From NCBI GenBank assembly GCA_964484145.1, contig CAZAED010000020.1, forward strand, positions 1-24,326: a stretch of DNA of 24,326 bases, read 5' to 3'. The notes beneath the pieces were generated by a model. That model saw only the letters and a program-made list of their open reading frames with translations. It had not been told where the DNA came from and ran no database searches. Shown here in pieces: positions 1 to 8,031 of this stretch. Source of the DNA: JAEUSF01 sp964484145. Lineage in GTDB: Bacteria > Patescibacteriota > Doudnabacteria > UBA920. Both the position numbers and the translations under genes were made by a program. Every line of letters starts with the position of its first letter. Position 1 is the first letter of the stretch.

Positions 1-231
1 CCGATAAAAAAAATAATTTAGAGATGTAACTAATATGGCTGCTCCCGGCAGTTGGTACAAATGTTTAGCTGGTCCATATAAGTCTACACCTAAAATAACA
101 TTGTAGTGAAGCACTATTGTTTTATCGGGTTCTGTGCCGATTTTGAAATAAACCAATAAAAGTGCTATAATATTAAAAATAAGGCAAAGAGCCCACAGAA
201 ACCAAACCTTTTTGAAAATTGTAAAAAACAT
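1..231 (-). CDS. Small membrane protein, N-terminal part only
   Basis: An open frame runs from an ATG at 231 to the left edge (77 codons, no stop), so this is the first part of a gene cut by the window. It begins with a basic stretch and a hydrophobic segment (about residues 8-30). A polar loop with EPDKTIVLHYN and GVDLYGP follows, then a second hydrophobic segment starts near residue 62. The loop resembles small two- or three-TM hypothetical membrane proteins that I associate with Patescibacteria, but I cannot name a function. It is transcribed divergently from the glycosyltransferase at 409, with 177 bases between the two starts. Confidence 0.7.
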   Translation of the reverse strand, partial: MFFTIFKKVWFLWALCLIFNIIALLLVYFKIGTEPDKTIVLHYNVILGVDLYGPAKHLYQLPGAAILVTSLNYFFYR

Positions 232-275
232 GGCTTTATTATAGCTTTTTTGAATGTTTTTAACAATAAGTGCTT

Positions 276-303
276 TTGTAAAAATACAATCAAATAATAT
301 AAT
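276..303 (+). promoter_or_regulatory. Possible sigma70-type promoter
   Basis: TTGTAA (276-281), a 16-base spacer and a perfect TATAAT (298-303) lie about 105 bases upstream of the glycosyltransferase start at 409. The spacing suits a vegetative promoter for the operon at 409-4460. The region is very AT-rich, so chance matches are likely. Confidence 0.35.
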
Positions 304-408
304 TTTTAGAATGTCCCCGTAATACAACATTTGATACCACTCTAAAACAAAATTTTGTTGATTACGAGCTTTTAAATACTTCAAAATTTAACAAAAAAAT
401 AAAATCAA

Positions 409-2289
409 ATGTTGATATACGGGGTGTCGCCAAAACAAAAATTTTTACTTTTTTTAATTATTTTGCTGGCTATTTTTTTTAGGTTTTATTTAATCCGTCA
501 AATGCCTGGCGGGCTTTTTCCGGACATGGCAGCAAACGGCTTAGATATTAATCTCATGCAACAAGGCCAGCTGCAGCCTTTTTATGAGCGGGGCAATGGC
601 CGCGAGGCCCTGTTTTTTTATATGGAATGGGCTTCTGTGGCTTTATTTGGCAAGGGTGTTTGGCAGTTTAGTATAGTGCCAGCTTTGGTGGGTGTTTTGG
701 CAGTTCTAGCCTGTTTTTTTGTAACCAGGCGTTTATTTATGCTTGGGGGGAGTTCGAATGAAAGCAAAAATTCTGAAGATGGTTTAAAAAAAGTTTCAGA
801 TTCAAGCTCGTTAGTGCCTTCCATGCTTACTTCAACTTTTAACCAAATTCAAGGAAAATTTTCTGAATTTAACCCAAGTTTAGAAACAGAAAACCGGGCA
901 ACGAGCATTGCGCTTTTGGCGGCGTTTTTAATGGCTGCGTCTTCTTGGCACGTAGTGCTCTCCCGTACTGCTTTTAGAGCAACGCTCATTCCCCTATTTT
1001 CGGCGCTTGTAATATATTTTTTGCTTAGTGTTTATGAGTCTAATGCTTATAGAGCCCGCGCATGGTTTGCTTTTTTGTGCGGAGCAAGTTTTGCCTTAGG
1101 TTTTTATACCTACATTGCTTTTAGAATAATGGCACCCATACTTTTTATGGTTATTCTCTGGCCATTTTTAGCCAGCATTAAAACTAAAAGAATTAAGGCT
1201 GTTTTTTTGCGCTACTTTATGCCAGTTGTAAGTTTTTTGGTTGCCTTTGTCATTTTTATTTTTCCAATTGCTAAATATTTTTATACTCATCCGGGATCTT
1301 TTCTCGGCCGTAGCGGCCAGGTTAGTATTTTTAACCCAAGCCTATATACAGTAAATGGAATTACTTTGACAGATAAACCACCTCTAATAACCACACTTAA
1401 TGTTTTAGTCGAAGTTACTAAACAATCTTTGCTCGGCTTTTTTACACAAGGCGACTTGAATTGGCGTCACAATGTTTCCGGTGCTCCATTTTTGTCACAA
1501 GTTGTAAGCCCCTTTTTTGGCGTTGGCTTAGGGTTAATTACCCTAATGGGCATAGGTTACTTTTTTATGCCTAACAAACGTTCTGGTTGGTGGAAATATT
1601 TTTTACTTACCGGGTGGTTTTGGGGTATGCTTTTACCGGTTGTAACTACGGCCGAAGGTATACCTCACGGACTTAGAAGCGTTGGGCTAATTCCGCCTGT
1701 ATTTATAATTTCCGCTTGGATGATTTACACTTTTGTAAGATATGTAAAAATAGCCCATGAAAAAATATGGCACCGCTGTGAAAAGTGCCATGATCAGCAC
1801 TACGAGTCCACTTCTCGCCTGTTTAGGAAAACATTAGTTTGGTGGGGTTTTAAACTTGTAGCTGTATGTTTTTTTCTAACTTTAGTTTTACAAACTTATT
1901 TTTTGTATTTTATTTACGCATACAACAGTGCCGAAAATTTTTATTATTTTAGAAGCGATTTAAGCTCGGTTAGTGAATATCTAGTTGCACGCTGTGAAAA
2001 AGACCATACTTATTTGGTACTTGATACTTTTTCAGTCCAAACCACAGACTATTTAACCTCCGACCGTTATGGTAATTTCTCTTCGCCTTGTAGTGTGCCC
2101 TATAAACAAGTTGATCCAGAGCGTTCCTGGCAATTGTCCGGTCTAAGGTCTGGTGACCAAATAGTTTTTGCCCAAAGTAGTATTTTTGACATAAAAAAGT
2201 TTAAACAGTACCATCCTTCCGCTAATTTAATATTCCAGCACGGAAATAAATTTGGCCAAGCAGAGTTGGCGGTATACGAAGTGCAATAA
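409..2289 (+). CDS. Polytopic membrane glycosyltransferase (GT39/PMT-like)
   Basis: A 626-residue integral membrane protein of the GT-C fold. These enzymes move a sugar from a polyprenyl-phosphate donor onto a lipid or protein acceptor on the outer face of the membrane. A first TM segment (residues 11-28) leads into an outer loop with FPDMAANG (37-44) and NGREALFF (63-70), the usual position of the catalytic acid. About ten further TM segments follow, with a soluble C-terminal part from about residue 525. The acidic pair is DM here (D39, M40) rather than the common DE. A hydrophilic insert at about residues 115-165 lies between early TM segments. No Shine-Dalgarno site precedes the ATG. It heads an operon with the genes at 2315 and 2811. 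Acceptor and sugar cannot be told from sequence. Confidence 0.8.
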   Translation: MLIYGVSPKQKFLLFLIILLAIFFRFYLIRQMPGGLFPDMAANGLDINLMQQGQLQPFYERGNGREALFFYMEWASVALFGKGVWQFSIVPALVGVLAVLACFFVTRRLFMLGGSSNESKNSEDGLKKVSDSSSLVPSMLTSTFNQIQGKFSEFNPSLETENRATSIALLAAFLMAASSWHVVLSRTAFRATLIPLFSALVIYFLLSVYESNAYRARAWFAFLCGASFALGFYTYIAFRIMAPILFMVILWPFLASIKTKRIKAVFLRYFMPVVSFLVAFVIFIFPIAKYFYTHPGSFLGRSGQVSIFNPSLYTVNGITLTDKPPLITTLNVLVEVTKQSLLGFFTQGDLNWRHNVSGAPFLSQVVSPFFGVGLGLITLMGIGYFFMPNKRSGWWKYFLLTGWFWGMLLPVVTTAEGIPHGLRSVGLIPPVFIISAWMIYTFVRYVKIAHEKIWHRCEKCHDQHYESTSRLFRKTLVWWGFKLVAVCFFLTLVLQTYFLYFIYAYNSAENFYYFRSDLSSVSEYLVARCEKDHTYLVLDTFSVQTTDYLTSDRYGNFSSPCSVPYKQVDPERSWQLSGLRSGDQIVFAQSSIFDIKKFKQYHPSANLIFQHGNKFGQAELAVYEVQ

Positions 2290-2314
2290 TCTAAATAGTT
2301 TGCAAAGAAACTTT

Positions 2315-2814
2315 ATGAAGCCATTTACAAAACAGTCTCAAGCCTACTTAATGGTTTTAGTTATTACTTTAGCCGGCGCAATTGCCTGCTGGTTTTTGTT
2401 GGGTCAAATAAACAAGCTTCAGGACGACAGTGAAGCCGTTACAAATTTACCTTTTAGGCATAAGTTTATATTAAATCCGAAGGAGATTTTGTTAACAAAA
2501 TAATTACTTTAAAGGTTGGCCAAGTTAACCAAATTACAACAGACGGACTGAGTTTAAAACTATTGTCAGTAAGTGACTCTAGGTGTCCTGTAGAACCTAA
2601 AGTGCAATGTATTTGGGCAGGGACTATTAAGGCAGAGGCTGAACTTTTTAAAAACAAAACCTCTTTGGGAATTAAAGAGGTAGAAATTGGCAAGACCATA
2701 AATATTAATAAATATTTAATTGCTCTCAAACAAGTTTTACCAGAAGAGAAAAAAGTTGAAACTAAGTTATCTGATTATTTATTAACCTTTAAAATTAGTT
2801 CTCAAGGACAATGA
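2315..2814 (+). pseudogene. One-TM protein with DSRCP/CIWAG domain, split by a frameshift
   Basis: Two reading frames together look like one protein of about 166 residues. The first (ATG 2315 to TAA 2501-2503) encodes a basic N-terminus, one TM segment (about residues 11-30) and a short outer linker. The second, in the frame one base back, is open from 2464 and ends at 2814. It encodes VGQVNQITTDG, then SVSDSRCPVEPKVQCIWAG, a cysteine-containing extracytoplasmic domain found at the C-terminus of small secreted hypothetical proteins. The second frame has no good start of its own except a TTG (2563) inside the conserved region. The shift must fall in 2464-2503. A one-base slip at the Lys codon before TAA would join the halves smoothly. 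This may be a real mutation, an assembly error, or, less likely, programmed slippage. The end overlaps the next gene by ATGA. Confidence 0.65.
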
Positions 2815-4460
2815 AAAAATATATCCCAATTATACTAATTATATTAGTAGGAACCATACTTCGTTTTTACCACAATCTTGACATTTCCATTTGGCATGAT
2901 GAAGCTTTTTCTGCGCTTTTAATTAAGTATTCTTGGGGCGAAATGATGGCGCGTATTGGGCTTGATGTTCACCCGCCGATGTACTATATATTTTTAAGGT
3001 TTTGGTCATATTTGTTTGGTGATGGAGTTTTAGCGCTACGAGGCTTTTCTATTTTTTTTGGCGTGGCCGGCATTTGGGCGGCTTGGCTGTTTGTAAGGGC
3101 GGCCTTTAAAAACGAAAAAGCAGCTAATTGGGCTGCGTTATTAATAGCTTTAAACCCATATATAATAGACTTCTCCACAGAGGCAAGAATGTACACATTT
3201 GGCGCTTTTTTTGCCCTTTTGGCTGCGTATTTCTTGGTTAAGGCTTTAGAGGAGCAGAAAGAGTATGTGGAAGACATGAAACTTAATATGCCGAACTTGC
3301 CCCGTGATGTTAATTTGCATCGTCATTATGTTTGGCATTACTTAGGTTTTGCTATTTGTACTGCAATTATTATTTTAACCCACTATTATTTACTTTTTAC
3401 TGCCGCAGCATTGTGTTTGTATGGTTTGATATATCAAATATTTCATTACCGTACAAGCTTAAAAAAATATTGGGAATTTTTAGCCGCATGTGTTTTAATT
3501 GGCTTTGCCTTTTTGCCCTGGTTAAAAATTTTTATTTTTCAGGTTCGTCAGGTTGGTCAAGGTTATTGGATACCACCAATGACCGTTTGGAGCATACCCG
3601 GAACTTTGTGGACAATTTTACTAGGTGTCTACCATGACGATAGCGGTTACTATACCCAAAAAATACTTATCGGGTTATTTTTGTTTAGTATATTTTTCTT
3701 CTGGAGATTTTTAAAAAAAACGAGTTCTTGGGCAAAGTGGTTAGTGCTTTTAACATCGACTTTTCCTTTTGGGGGATCGATAGCCTTCTTTCTTAAAAGT
3801 TGTCATGTCGGAGATTCAAAATTAATGATGATTAGTAAGACCTTGGTTTGTGATGGTGTTTCTGTCTTTCAAGAGCGCTACTTTTTGTACGCTGCTATAT
3901 TTTATATAATTGCTCTTTCGGTGTGGCTTTCGCAAATTAAAATAAAATGGCTGGCAGCTGGGCTTTTTGTTTGTTACGCTCTATATAATGTATACGCGTT
4001 TAATTACCATTGGCAGGGACTAAACGTAAAAAATAAGCCGGGCATGAAGGAAGCGGCTAGGTATTTACAGGCAAATGTTGAGCCGGGTCAACATGTGTTT
4101 GTAGGCACATCTTACGAGTTTTTTAACTACAAATATTATGCGAGCGCTGTTAATAAAATTCCGGTTCGTCCCCTGCTTTATACTAACGGTAGGTACACCG
4201 ACAAAATTTCTCATGTAGAGGGCGTAGCAATTTTAGCAAACGAAGATTTGGTTTTAGATTTTAACAAGGCTGTAAAAAAAGGAGATACCGTTTGGCTGTT
4301 ATGGACATATGCCTTTGGTTCAAATAGACCTGAGGTGCCAAAAAATTGGGGTGTGGCTCAGCAGGCCGGTGAAAATACAAAGGAGATGGCTAAAGAATTC
4401 CCCGATGTCAGGCCTTGGATAGGTAGTAGTATATTTATTACCCAGTACAAAATTTATTAA
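2811..4460 (+). CDS. Polytopic membrane glycosyltransferase (GT39/PMT-like)
   Basis: A 549-residue GT-C-type membrane glycosyltransferase. After the first TM segment it has the classic outer-loop motif WHDEAFS with D30 and E31, then DVHPPMYY (52-59) and EARMYT near residue 125. All three are typical of the ArnT/PMT-like family 39 enzymes that use polyprenyl-phosphate sugars. About ten TM segments are visible, with a soluble C-terminal region from about residue 400. The start overlaps the previous gene's stop (ATGA), indicating translational coupling. It is not a duplicate of the gene at 409: the loops differ, and this copy keeps the DE pair the other lacks. The stop codon directly touches the hairpin terminator at 4461. 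Likely role: decoration of cell-surface glycans or glycoproteins. Confidence 0.85.
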   Translation: MKKYIPIILIILVGTILRFYHNLDISIWHDEAFSALLIKYSWGEMMARIGLDVHPPMYYIFLRFWSYLFGDGVLALRGFSIFFGVAGIWAAWLFVRAAFKNEKAANWAALLIALNPYIIDFSTEARMYTFGAFFALLAAYFLVKALEEQKEYVEDMKLNMPNLPRDVNLHRHYVWHYLGFAICTAIIILTHYYLLFTAAALCLYGLIYQIFHYRTSLKKYWEFLAACVLIGFAFLPWLKIFIFQVRQVGQGYWIPPMTVWSIPGTLWTILLGVYHDDSGYYTQKILIGLFLFSIFFFWRFLKKTSSWAKWLVLLTSTFPFGGSIAFFLKSCHVGDSKLMMISKTLVCDGVSVFQERYFLYAAIFYIIALSVWLSQIKIKWLAAGLFVCYALYNVYAFNYHWQGLNVKNKPGMKEAARYLQANVEPGQHVFVGTSYEFFNYKYYASAVNKIPVRPLLYTNGRYTDKISHVEGVAILANEDLVLDFNKAVKKGDTVWLLWTYAFGSNRPEVPKNWGVAQQAGENTKEMAKEFPDVRPWIGSSIFITQYKIY

Positions 4461-4493
4461 AAAATACCCTCCCGATTTTCGGGAGGGTATTTT
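4461..4493. terminator. Bidirectional rho-independent terminator
   Basis: A perfect 15-bp stem (arms 4461-4475 and 4479-4493) has a 3-base TTT loop. The GC-rich core (ACCCTCCCGA) is flanked by A-run and T-run arms, so it works in both directions. It fills the entire gap between the convergent stop codons of the glycosyltransferase (4458-4460) and the UMP kinase (4493-4495), overlapping the latter by one base. Confidence 0.92.
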
Positions 4494-5173
4494 TACTTAA
4501 TTTCTGTTCCTTCAAAGTGTTTATTTTCTAAAATATTATTTAAATTTTTTAATTTCTTACCGTTGGCAATAATTACTTTAAGATTGTTGCTTTTGGCTAA
4601 AATTGCAGCGGTTGGGTCAAATGGAGCGTTGAGTCCGGGTACCCATTTTCTACCGGTAATTTTTAAAAGCCCGTCCCAAGAAATATTTTTTATTTGCTTC
4701 GCGCCCGGAAATTTTCGCGGGTCTTTGTCGTATAAGTAGTCTATGTTGCTTAAGTTTATTACAGTTTCCGCACCATAAGTTTTTGCTAAAATTACCGCGT
4801 CTTTGTCAGTGCTGCATCCTGGTTTCCAACCTCCAGCTAAAAGTATTTTTTCTTTAAAATCTAGTTTTTTTGTAGGGTCTAAAACAATTTTTGGGTGTGC
4901 TAGTTTGTCAAACATCATTCGAACAAAGTGGGCATTAGTATGAGTTATATAAATACCCATCATATCCAAATTTTCATGACTGACTTTGGTTAACTGATTT
5001 AAAGCACCTTGATACTTGCGGCAAATTTTGCCTCCGCCGGTAATAAAAATAAAACGTTTCCCTTTTTTTGTTTGCTGCTCAATTAGGCTTTTAAAATCTG
5101 TTAAAAATTTAACATCTATATCTTCCGGGAAAATTAGCGATCCGCCCAAAGAAATTATTATCGGCTTGGTCAT
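4493..5173 (-). CDS. pyrH: UMP kinase, archaeal-type (amino acid kinase family)
   Basis: Phosphorylates UMP to UDP in pyrimidine nucleotide synthesis. The 226-residue protein shows the amino acid kinase fold: SLGGSLI at 8-14 for phosphate binding, GGGK (46-49) with R52, AGGWKPGCSTDKDA (113-126), the nucleotide-binding NLSNIDYLYDKDPRKF (140-155), and WVPGLNAPFDP (177-187). The DKDPRKFPGAK and PFDPTAA wording and the short length match the archaeal UMP kinase subfamily better than the roughly 240-residue bacterial PyrH, which has different loops. It is the last gene of the lysS-serS-ftsQ operon, 7 bases after ftsQ. The usual bacterial neighbours frr and tsf are absent. Confidence 0.88.
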   Translation of the reverse strand: MTKPIIISLGGSLIFPEDIDVKFLTDFKSLIEQQTKKGKRFIFITGGGKICRKYQGALNQLTKVSHENLDMMGIYITHTNAHFVRMMFDKLAHPKIVLDPTKKLDFKEKILLAGGWKPGCSTDKDAVILAKTYGAETVINLSNIDYLYDKDPRKFPGAKQIKNISWDGLLKITGRKWVPGLNAPFDPTAAILAKSNNLKVIIANGKKLKNLNNILENKHFEGTEIK

Positions 5174-5180
5174 AGGCTTA

Positions 5181-6116
5181 TTAATTATTTATAATAGTTT
5201 GAATTGTAGAAGTGTTGTTTCCTGCGACTTCGGGAATTTTTTGTGTTGCGCACGGGGTATTTTTGTAACACACGTAAGCCCTTTCTGGTACCCGAAGGTC
5301 AATGTAGGCTAGGTTTGAATTTGCTGGAATTTTCGTGAATAAAGCTTTTAAGGAATTTTCATTATCTTGCCAGTTAGTTCGTAAATCAAATTTTATCAAA
5401 TAACCGGCGCTTGTGTCCACGGCCAGGTCTTGCTCATTTTCGGAATCCATGTAAAATTTTGTCGCTTTTAGACCGTATATTTTAGGTAAATTTTTTACAA
5501 CTAAGTTTGTTAAAAGCACTTGGTTGTCTGTAAGAATTTTTTGGCCAACAACCCAGTCCCCCGTCTTAGAAAAATCTATTTTAAGTAAAGTATGGTTTTC
5601 TTGACCTAAGCCAATAGAGGTAATTATGCCGTCGGAAGAAATTTGGTAATTATTTATACTGTTTTGGGTTTGATAATAGGCATAGCGCGGTGTAATATTA
5701 ACTGTAATAGAATTAGGAAAATCTTTTTGGACTTTAGTTATATTATTAACAAATAGGTTATTTTTTTCTAAAGCTTTTTTTAAAGCAGACTTACTTAAAA
5801 ATAAAATATTTTTTTGCGGAAATAAACTTACTTTTTTAAAGTAAGATTGAACTTGGACCGTAATTTTTTCCCGCTCCTCTAGTTTAAGACCGTTAACTTG
5901 AATGTTAGACACATAAAAAATATTGGGTATATAGGTTAAGTAAATCAGTAAGCCCAACACTAAAACGAGAGCAACTCTTGAAGGCCAGGTATCTAGGCCC
6001 AATTTAGCAAAAAAAATTTCTTTGCTATTTTGAGGAATTTTTCTGGCAGATCTTTTGTAGTGCCGCGCGCGATCGAGATTTTTTTTAAAACTTTGGTTTT
6101 GGTATCGGAATTTCAT
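5181..6116 (-). CDS. ftsQ: Cell division protein FtsQ/DivIB (POTRA domain)
   Basis: A bitopic membrane protein of 311 residues that would link the divisome's cytoplasmic and periplasmic parts. It has a basic cytoplasmic tail (residues 1-44), one TM segment (about 45-64) and an outer POTRA domain (about 68-143) starting FYVSNIQVNGLK and ending SITVNITPRYAYYQ. A FtsQ-type beta domain follows, with ISSDGIITSIG, a pattern typical of the family. The C-terminal tail has two cysteines (CYKNTPC). There is no ftsA, ftsZ or mur gene beside it; it lies between serS and the UMP kinase. The leader has no Shine-Dalgarno site and is C-rich. Confidence 0.85.
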   Translation of the reverse strand: MKFRYQNQSFKKNLDRARHYKRSARKIPQNSKEIFFAKLGLDTWPSRVALVLVLGLLIYLTYIPNIFYVSNIQVNGLKLEEREKITVQVQSYFKKVSLFPQKNILFLSKSALKKALEKNNLFVNNITKVQKDFPNSITVNITPRYAYYQTQNSINNYQISSDGIITSIGLGQENHTLLKIDFSKTGDWVVGQKILTDNQVLLTNLVVKNLPKIYGLKATKFYMDSENEQDLAVDTSAGYLIKFDLRTNWQDNENSLKALFTKIPANSNLAYIDLRVPERAYVCYKNTPCATQKIPEVAGNNTSTIQTIINN

Positions 6117-6182
6117 TGAGTGACGGGTGAAGGGTGGTGGGTGACGGGCTGACTTTATTTGTAACCCGTAACTCGTTACTTA
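6117..6182. repeat. Short intergenic block with direct and inverted repeats
   Basis: GTGACGGG occurs twice (6120-6127 and 6141-6148), and GTAAC/GTTAC form a small inverted repeat further right. On the minus strand this is the ftsQ leader, rich in C and A with CCCGTCAC repeats, lacking any ribosome-binding site. No gene is seen. Confidence 0.45.
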
Positions 6183-7523
6183 TCACTTTTTAATTACATC
6201 TTTCCCCACGTACGGTCTTAAAATTTCTGGTACCACAATGCTGCCGTCTTTTTGTTGATAGTTTTCCCAAATCGCAATTAAAATTCTTGGACTGGCTACC
6301 ACGGTGTTATTTAAAGTGTAGACGTGTTTTGTTTTACCGTTTGCTGTTTTATACTTTATGTTTAACCTTCTTGCTTGCCAGTCGGTAAGGTTTGAGTCTG
6401 AATGGGTTTCGCCGTAATTGCTCCTTGCCGGCATCCAGGTTTCTACGTCATACATTTTGTATTTTCCCGCACCCATATCGCCAGTACAAATGTTTAAAAC
6501 ACGATGCGGGAGTTTTAAGTCTTTAAGCATTTCTTGTGCAATTTCTCTCATATTTTCTAGCCACTGGTCGCTTTCTAATATGTCGGCTTTACAAAGTACT
6601 ACCTGTTCTACTTTCATAAACTCATGAATTCTATAAATGCCTTTTGTGTCTTTGCCGTAACTGCCGACTTCACCTCTAAAACACGGACTCACTCCGCAAA
6701 CTTTTATTGGCAAATCTTTTTCATTTAAAGTTTTGTCCGCATAGTAAGCTAAAAGTGCCGGCTCACTAGTGCCGCCTAAGTAGGTTGGGTCAGTCACGCC
6801 TTTTTTTATTTCTTCCTCAGTTAAAACTTGGTATTGCTCCGCTTTGCCAAATGGAAAATGTCCACTGCCGTAGTAAGCAAAATCTTTACCTAAAACCGGC
6901 GGGATCATTAGGCCAAAACCTTTTTCTTGCATTTTTTTCAGTGCGTGCCAAATAAGCCCATACTGCATAAGCACCGCCTCGTTTTTTAAGTAGTAGCCTC
7001 TAAAACCCGCGGTTTTTACCCCAGCTTCAAGATCCAGCATATTTAAGCTAGTCCCCAGTTCAATATGGTCCTTAATTGGAAAATCAAACTTAGGAGGGAC
7101 TTGAGCGGCTTTGTCCACGTCTTTGGCGTCTAAGTCGCCTAAAGAAGGTGACCAGTATCTCCACGGTACATTGGCGCTGTCGTCAGCCCCTATTGGAGTT
7201 TCCGGGCTTGGAATGTTAGGAACTAAGTACATAAGCTGATCGTACTCAGTTTGAATTTGATTAACCTTTATTTTTAGTTCGTCGGTTTTTGCGTCCACTT
7301 CCTTCATTTCTAAAAGCTTGGCTTTTTTGTCTTCGCCTTGTAGTTTGGGGATTTCTTTAGACGCTTGGTTTTTTGTGGCTTGCAAACTTTCAAGCTCTGT
7401 TAAGAAAGTTCTTCTTTGGCTGTCTAAGTCTAAAAGCCGGTCTAAGTCTAAATTAATGCGCTTATTTTTTATAGCTTCTTTTACTTTGTCCGCGTGTTCG
7501 CGGATGAATTTTATGTCGAGCAT
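6183..7523 (-). CDS. serS: Seryl-tRNA synthetase
   Basis: Charges tRNA-Ser with serine in the cytoplasm. From the ATG at 7523 it is 446 residues. An N-terminal tRNA-binding coiled-coil arm spans about 1-105, followed by the class II core: TSEPAL (252-257), motif 2 with CFRGEVGSYGKDTKG (281-295), the HEFMKVEQ helix start (300-307), and motif 3 around 405-423. A longer open frame exists upstream, but those 22 residues come from the repeat-rich spacer and MLDIKFIRE is the normal SerS N-terminus, so 7523 is chosen. Motif 3 reads NNTVVASPR where most bacterial enzymes have NGSGLAVGR; the key arginine (R413) is kept. The leader is nearly free of G and has no Shine-Dalgarno site. It sits between the Nudix gene and ftsQ. 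Confidence 0.95.
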   Translation of the reverse strand: MLDIKFIREHADKVKEAIKNKRINLDLDRLLDLDSQRRTFLTELESLQATKNQASKEIPKLQGEDKKAKLLEMKEVDAKTDELKIKVNQIQTEYDQLMYLVPNIPSPETPIGADDSANVPWRYWSPSLGDLDAKDVDKAAQVPPKFDFPIKDHIELGTSLNMLDLEAGVKTAGFRGYYLKNEAVLMQYGLIWHALKKMQEKGFGLMIPPVLGKDFAYYGSGHFPFGKAEQYQVLTEEEIKKGVTDPTYLGGTSEPALLAYYADKTLNEKDLPIKVCGVSPCFRGEVGSYGKDTKGIYRIHEFMKVEQVVLCKADILESDQWLENMREIAQEMLKDLKLPHRVLNICTGDMGAGKYKMYDVETWMPARSNYGETHSDSNLTDWQARRLNIKYKTANGKTKHVYTLNNTVVASPRILIAIWENYQQKDGSIVVPEILRPYVGKDVIKK

Positions 7524-7562
7524 AGGGGTAGTTGTTAGTTGATGGTTGGTAGATTGTAGCGT

Positions 7563-7599
7563 GCCGATCCTCGATCGAGTCGAGGACAAGTTTATCGGC
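7563..7599. repeat. Nested GC-rich palindrome (REP-like)
   Basis: An outer pair GCCGAT (7563-7568)/ATCGGC (7594-7599) encloses an inner 7-bp stem TCCTCGA (7568-7574)/TCGAGGA (7580-7586). The right half holds GGACAAGT (7584-7591), which recurs in the palindromic element at 14625-14695. It lies between the Nudix gene and serS in an otherwise AT-rich operon and looks like a dispersed intergenic element rather than a terminator, since no T-run follows on the minus strand. Confidence 0.6.
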
Positions 7600-7607
7600 G
7601 ATTATGA

Positions 7608-8018
7608 TTATTGTAATAAATCCACTGTTTTTTGAATATTTTTAAATGCGTTGTAATTTTTTACTTCATTTAGCGGAACGAATTTTAATTCCGCAATTTC
7701 TTGGTCAAGTCCCGGTGTAAGATTCCCCGATACTATTTTACATTCGTAAGACATTATTACTACTTGTATTTCTTCGTTTAGCATTTCAGAAAATATTTTG
7801 GGCAGCAGTTTTACAATCTCAACTTCTACCCCGGCCTCTTCCTTAACTTCTCTTTTTAAAGCTTCTTCCGGATTTTCTCCAAACTCTATTCCCCCACCCA
7901 CAAACTCCCATTTGTCATGCGCATGCTTAAGCTCTGGTTCGTTTCTTCTTGCCAGTAAAACATCTCCGTCCTCGTTTCGTATTACTGCCACAACAATAGT
8001 AATTTGTGTTTGCTCCAT
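7608..8018 (-). CDS. Nudix hydrolase
   Basis: A 136-residue pyrophosphohydrolase of the Nudix superfamily, which cleaves nucleoside diphosphates linked to another group, using a metal ion. The Nudix box GX5EX7REUXEEXGU is complete: G42, E48, R56-E57, E60-E61 and G63. WEFVGGGIEFGE just before and within the box is typical of MutT/NUDT15-like members that act on free nucleotides, but substrate cannot be fixed from sequence. It lies 13 bases after lysS and before serS, so it is probably co-transcribed with both. Confidence 0.88.
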   Translation of the reverse strand: MEQTQITIVVAVIRNEDGDVLLARRNEPELKHAHDKWEFVGGGIEFGENPEEALKREVKEEAGVEVEIVKLLPKIFSEMLNEEIQVVIMSYECKIVSGNLTPGLDQEIAELKFVPLNEVKNYNAFKNIQKTVDLLQ

Positions 8019-8031
8019 AATATCTTAATAT

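Noticed and set aside
1777..1791. CEKCH, a c-type heme motif, in the glycosyltransferase
   Set aside because: It is a single copy in a short basic loop between TM segments that is probably cytoplasmic, with no cytochrome context; it more likely reflects chance or a metal-binding loop.
2466..2729. 87-codon minus-strand ORF over the frameshift region
   Set aside because: It is antisense to the DSRCP domain; the plus-strand reading has a recognisable domain and operon overlaps, this one has neither.
3332..3637. 101-codon ORF in another frame of the second glycosyltransferase
   Set aside because: It is wholly inside a clear coding gene and its product has no domain or start signal.
7524..7589. 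22-residue N-terminal extension of SerS
   Set aside because: The extra codons are the palindromic, low-complexity spacer; the standard SerS start MLDIKFIRE is at 7523.
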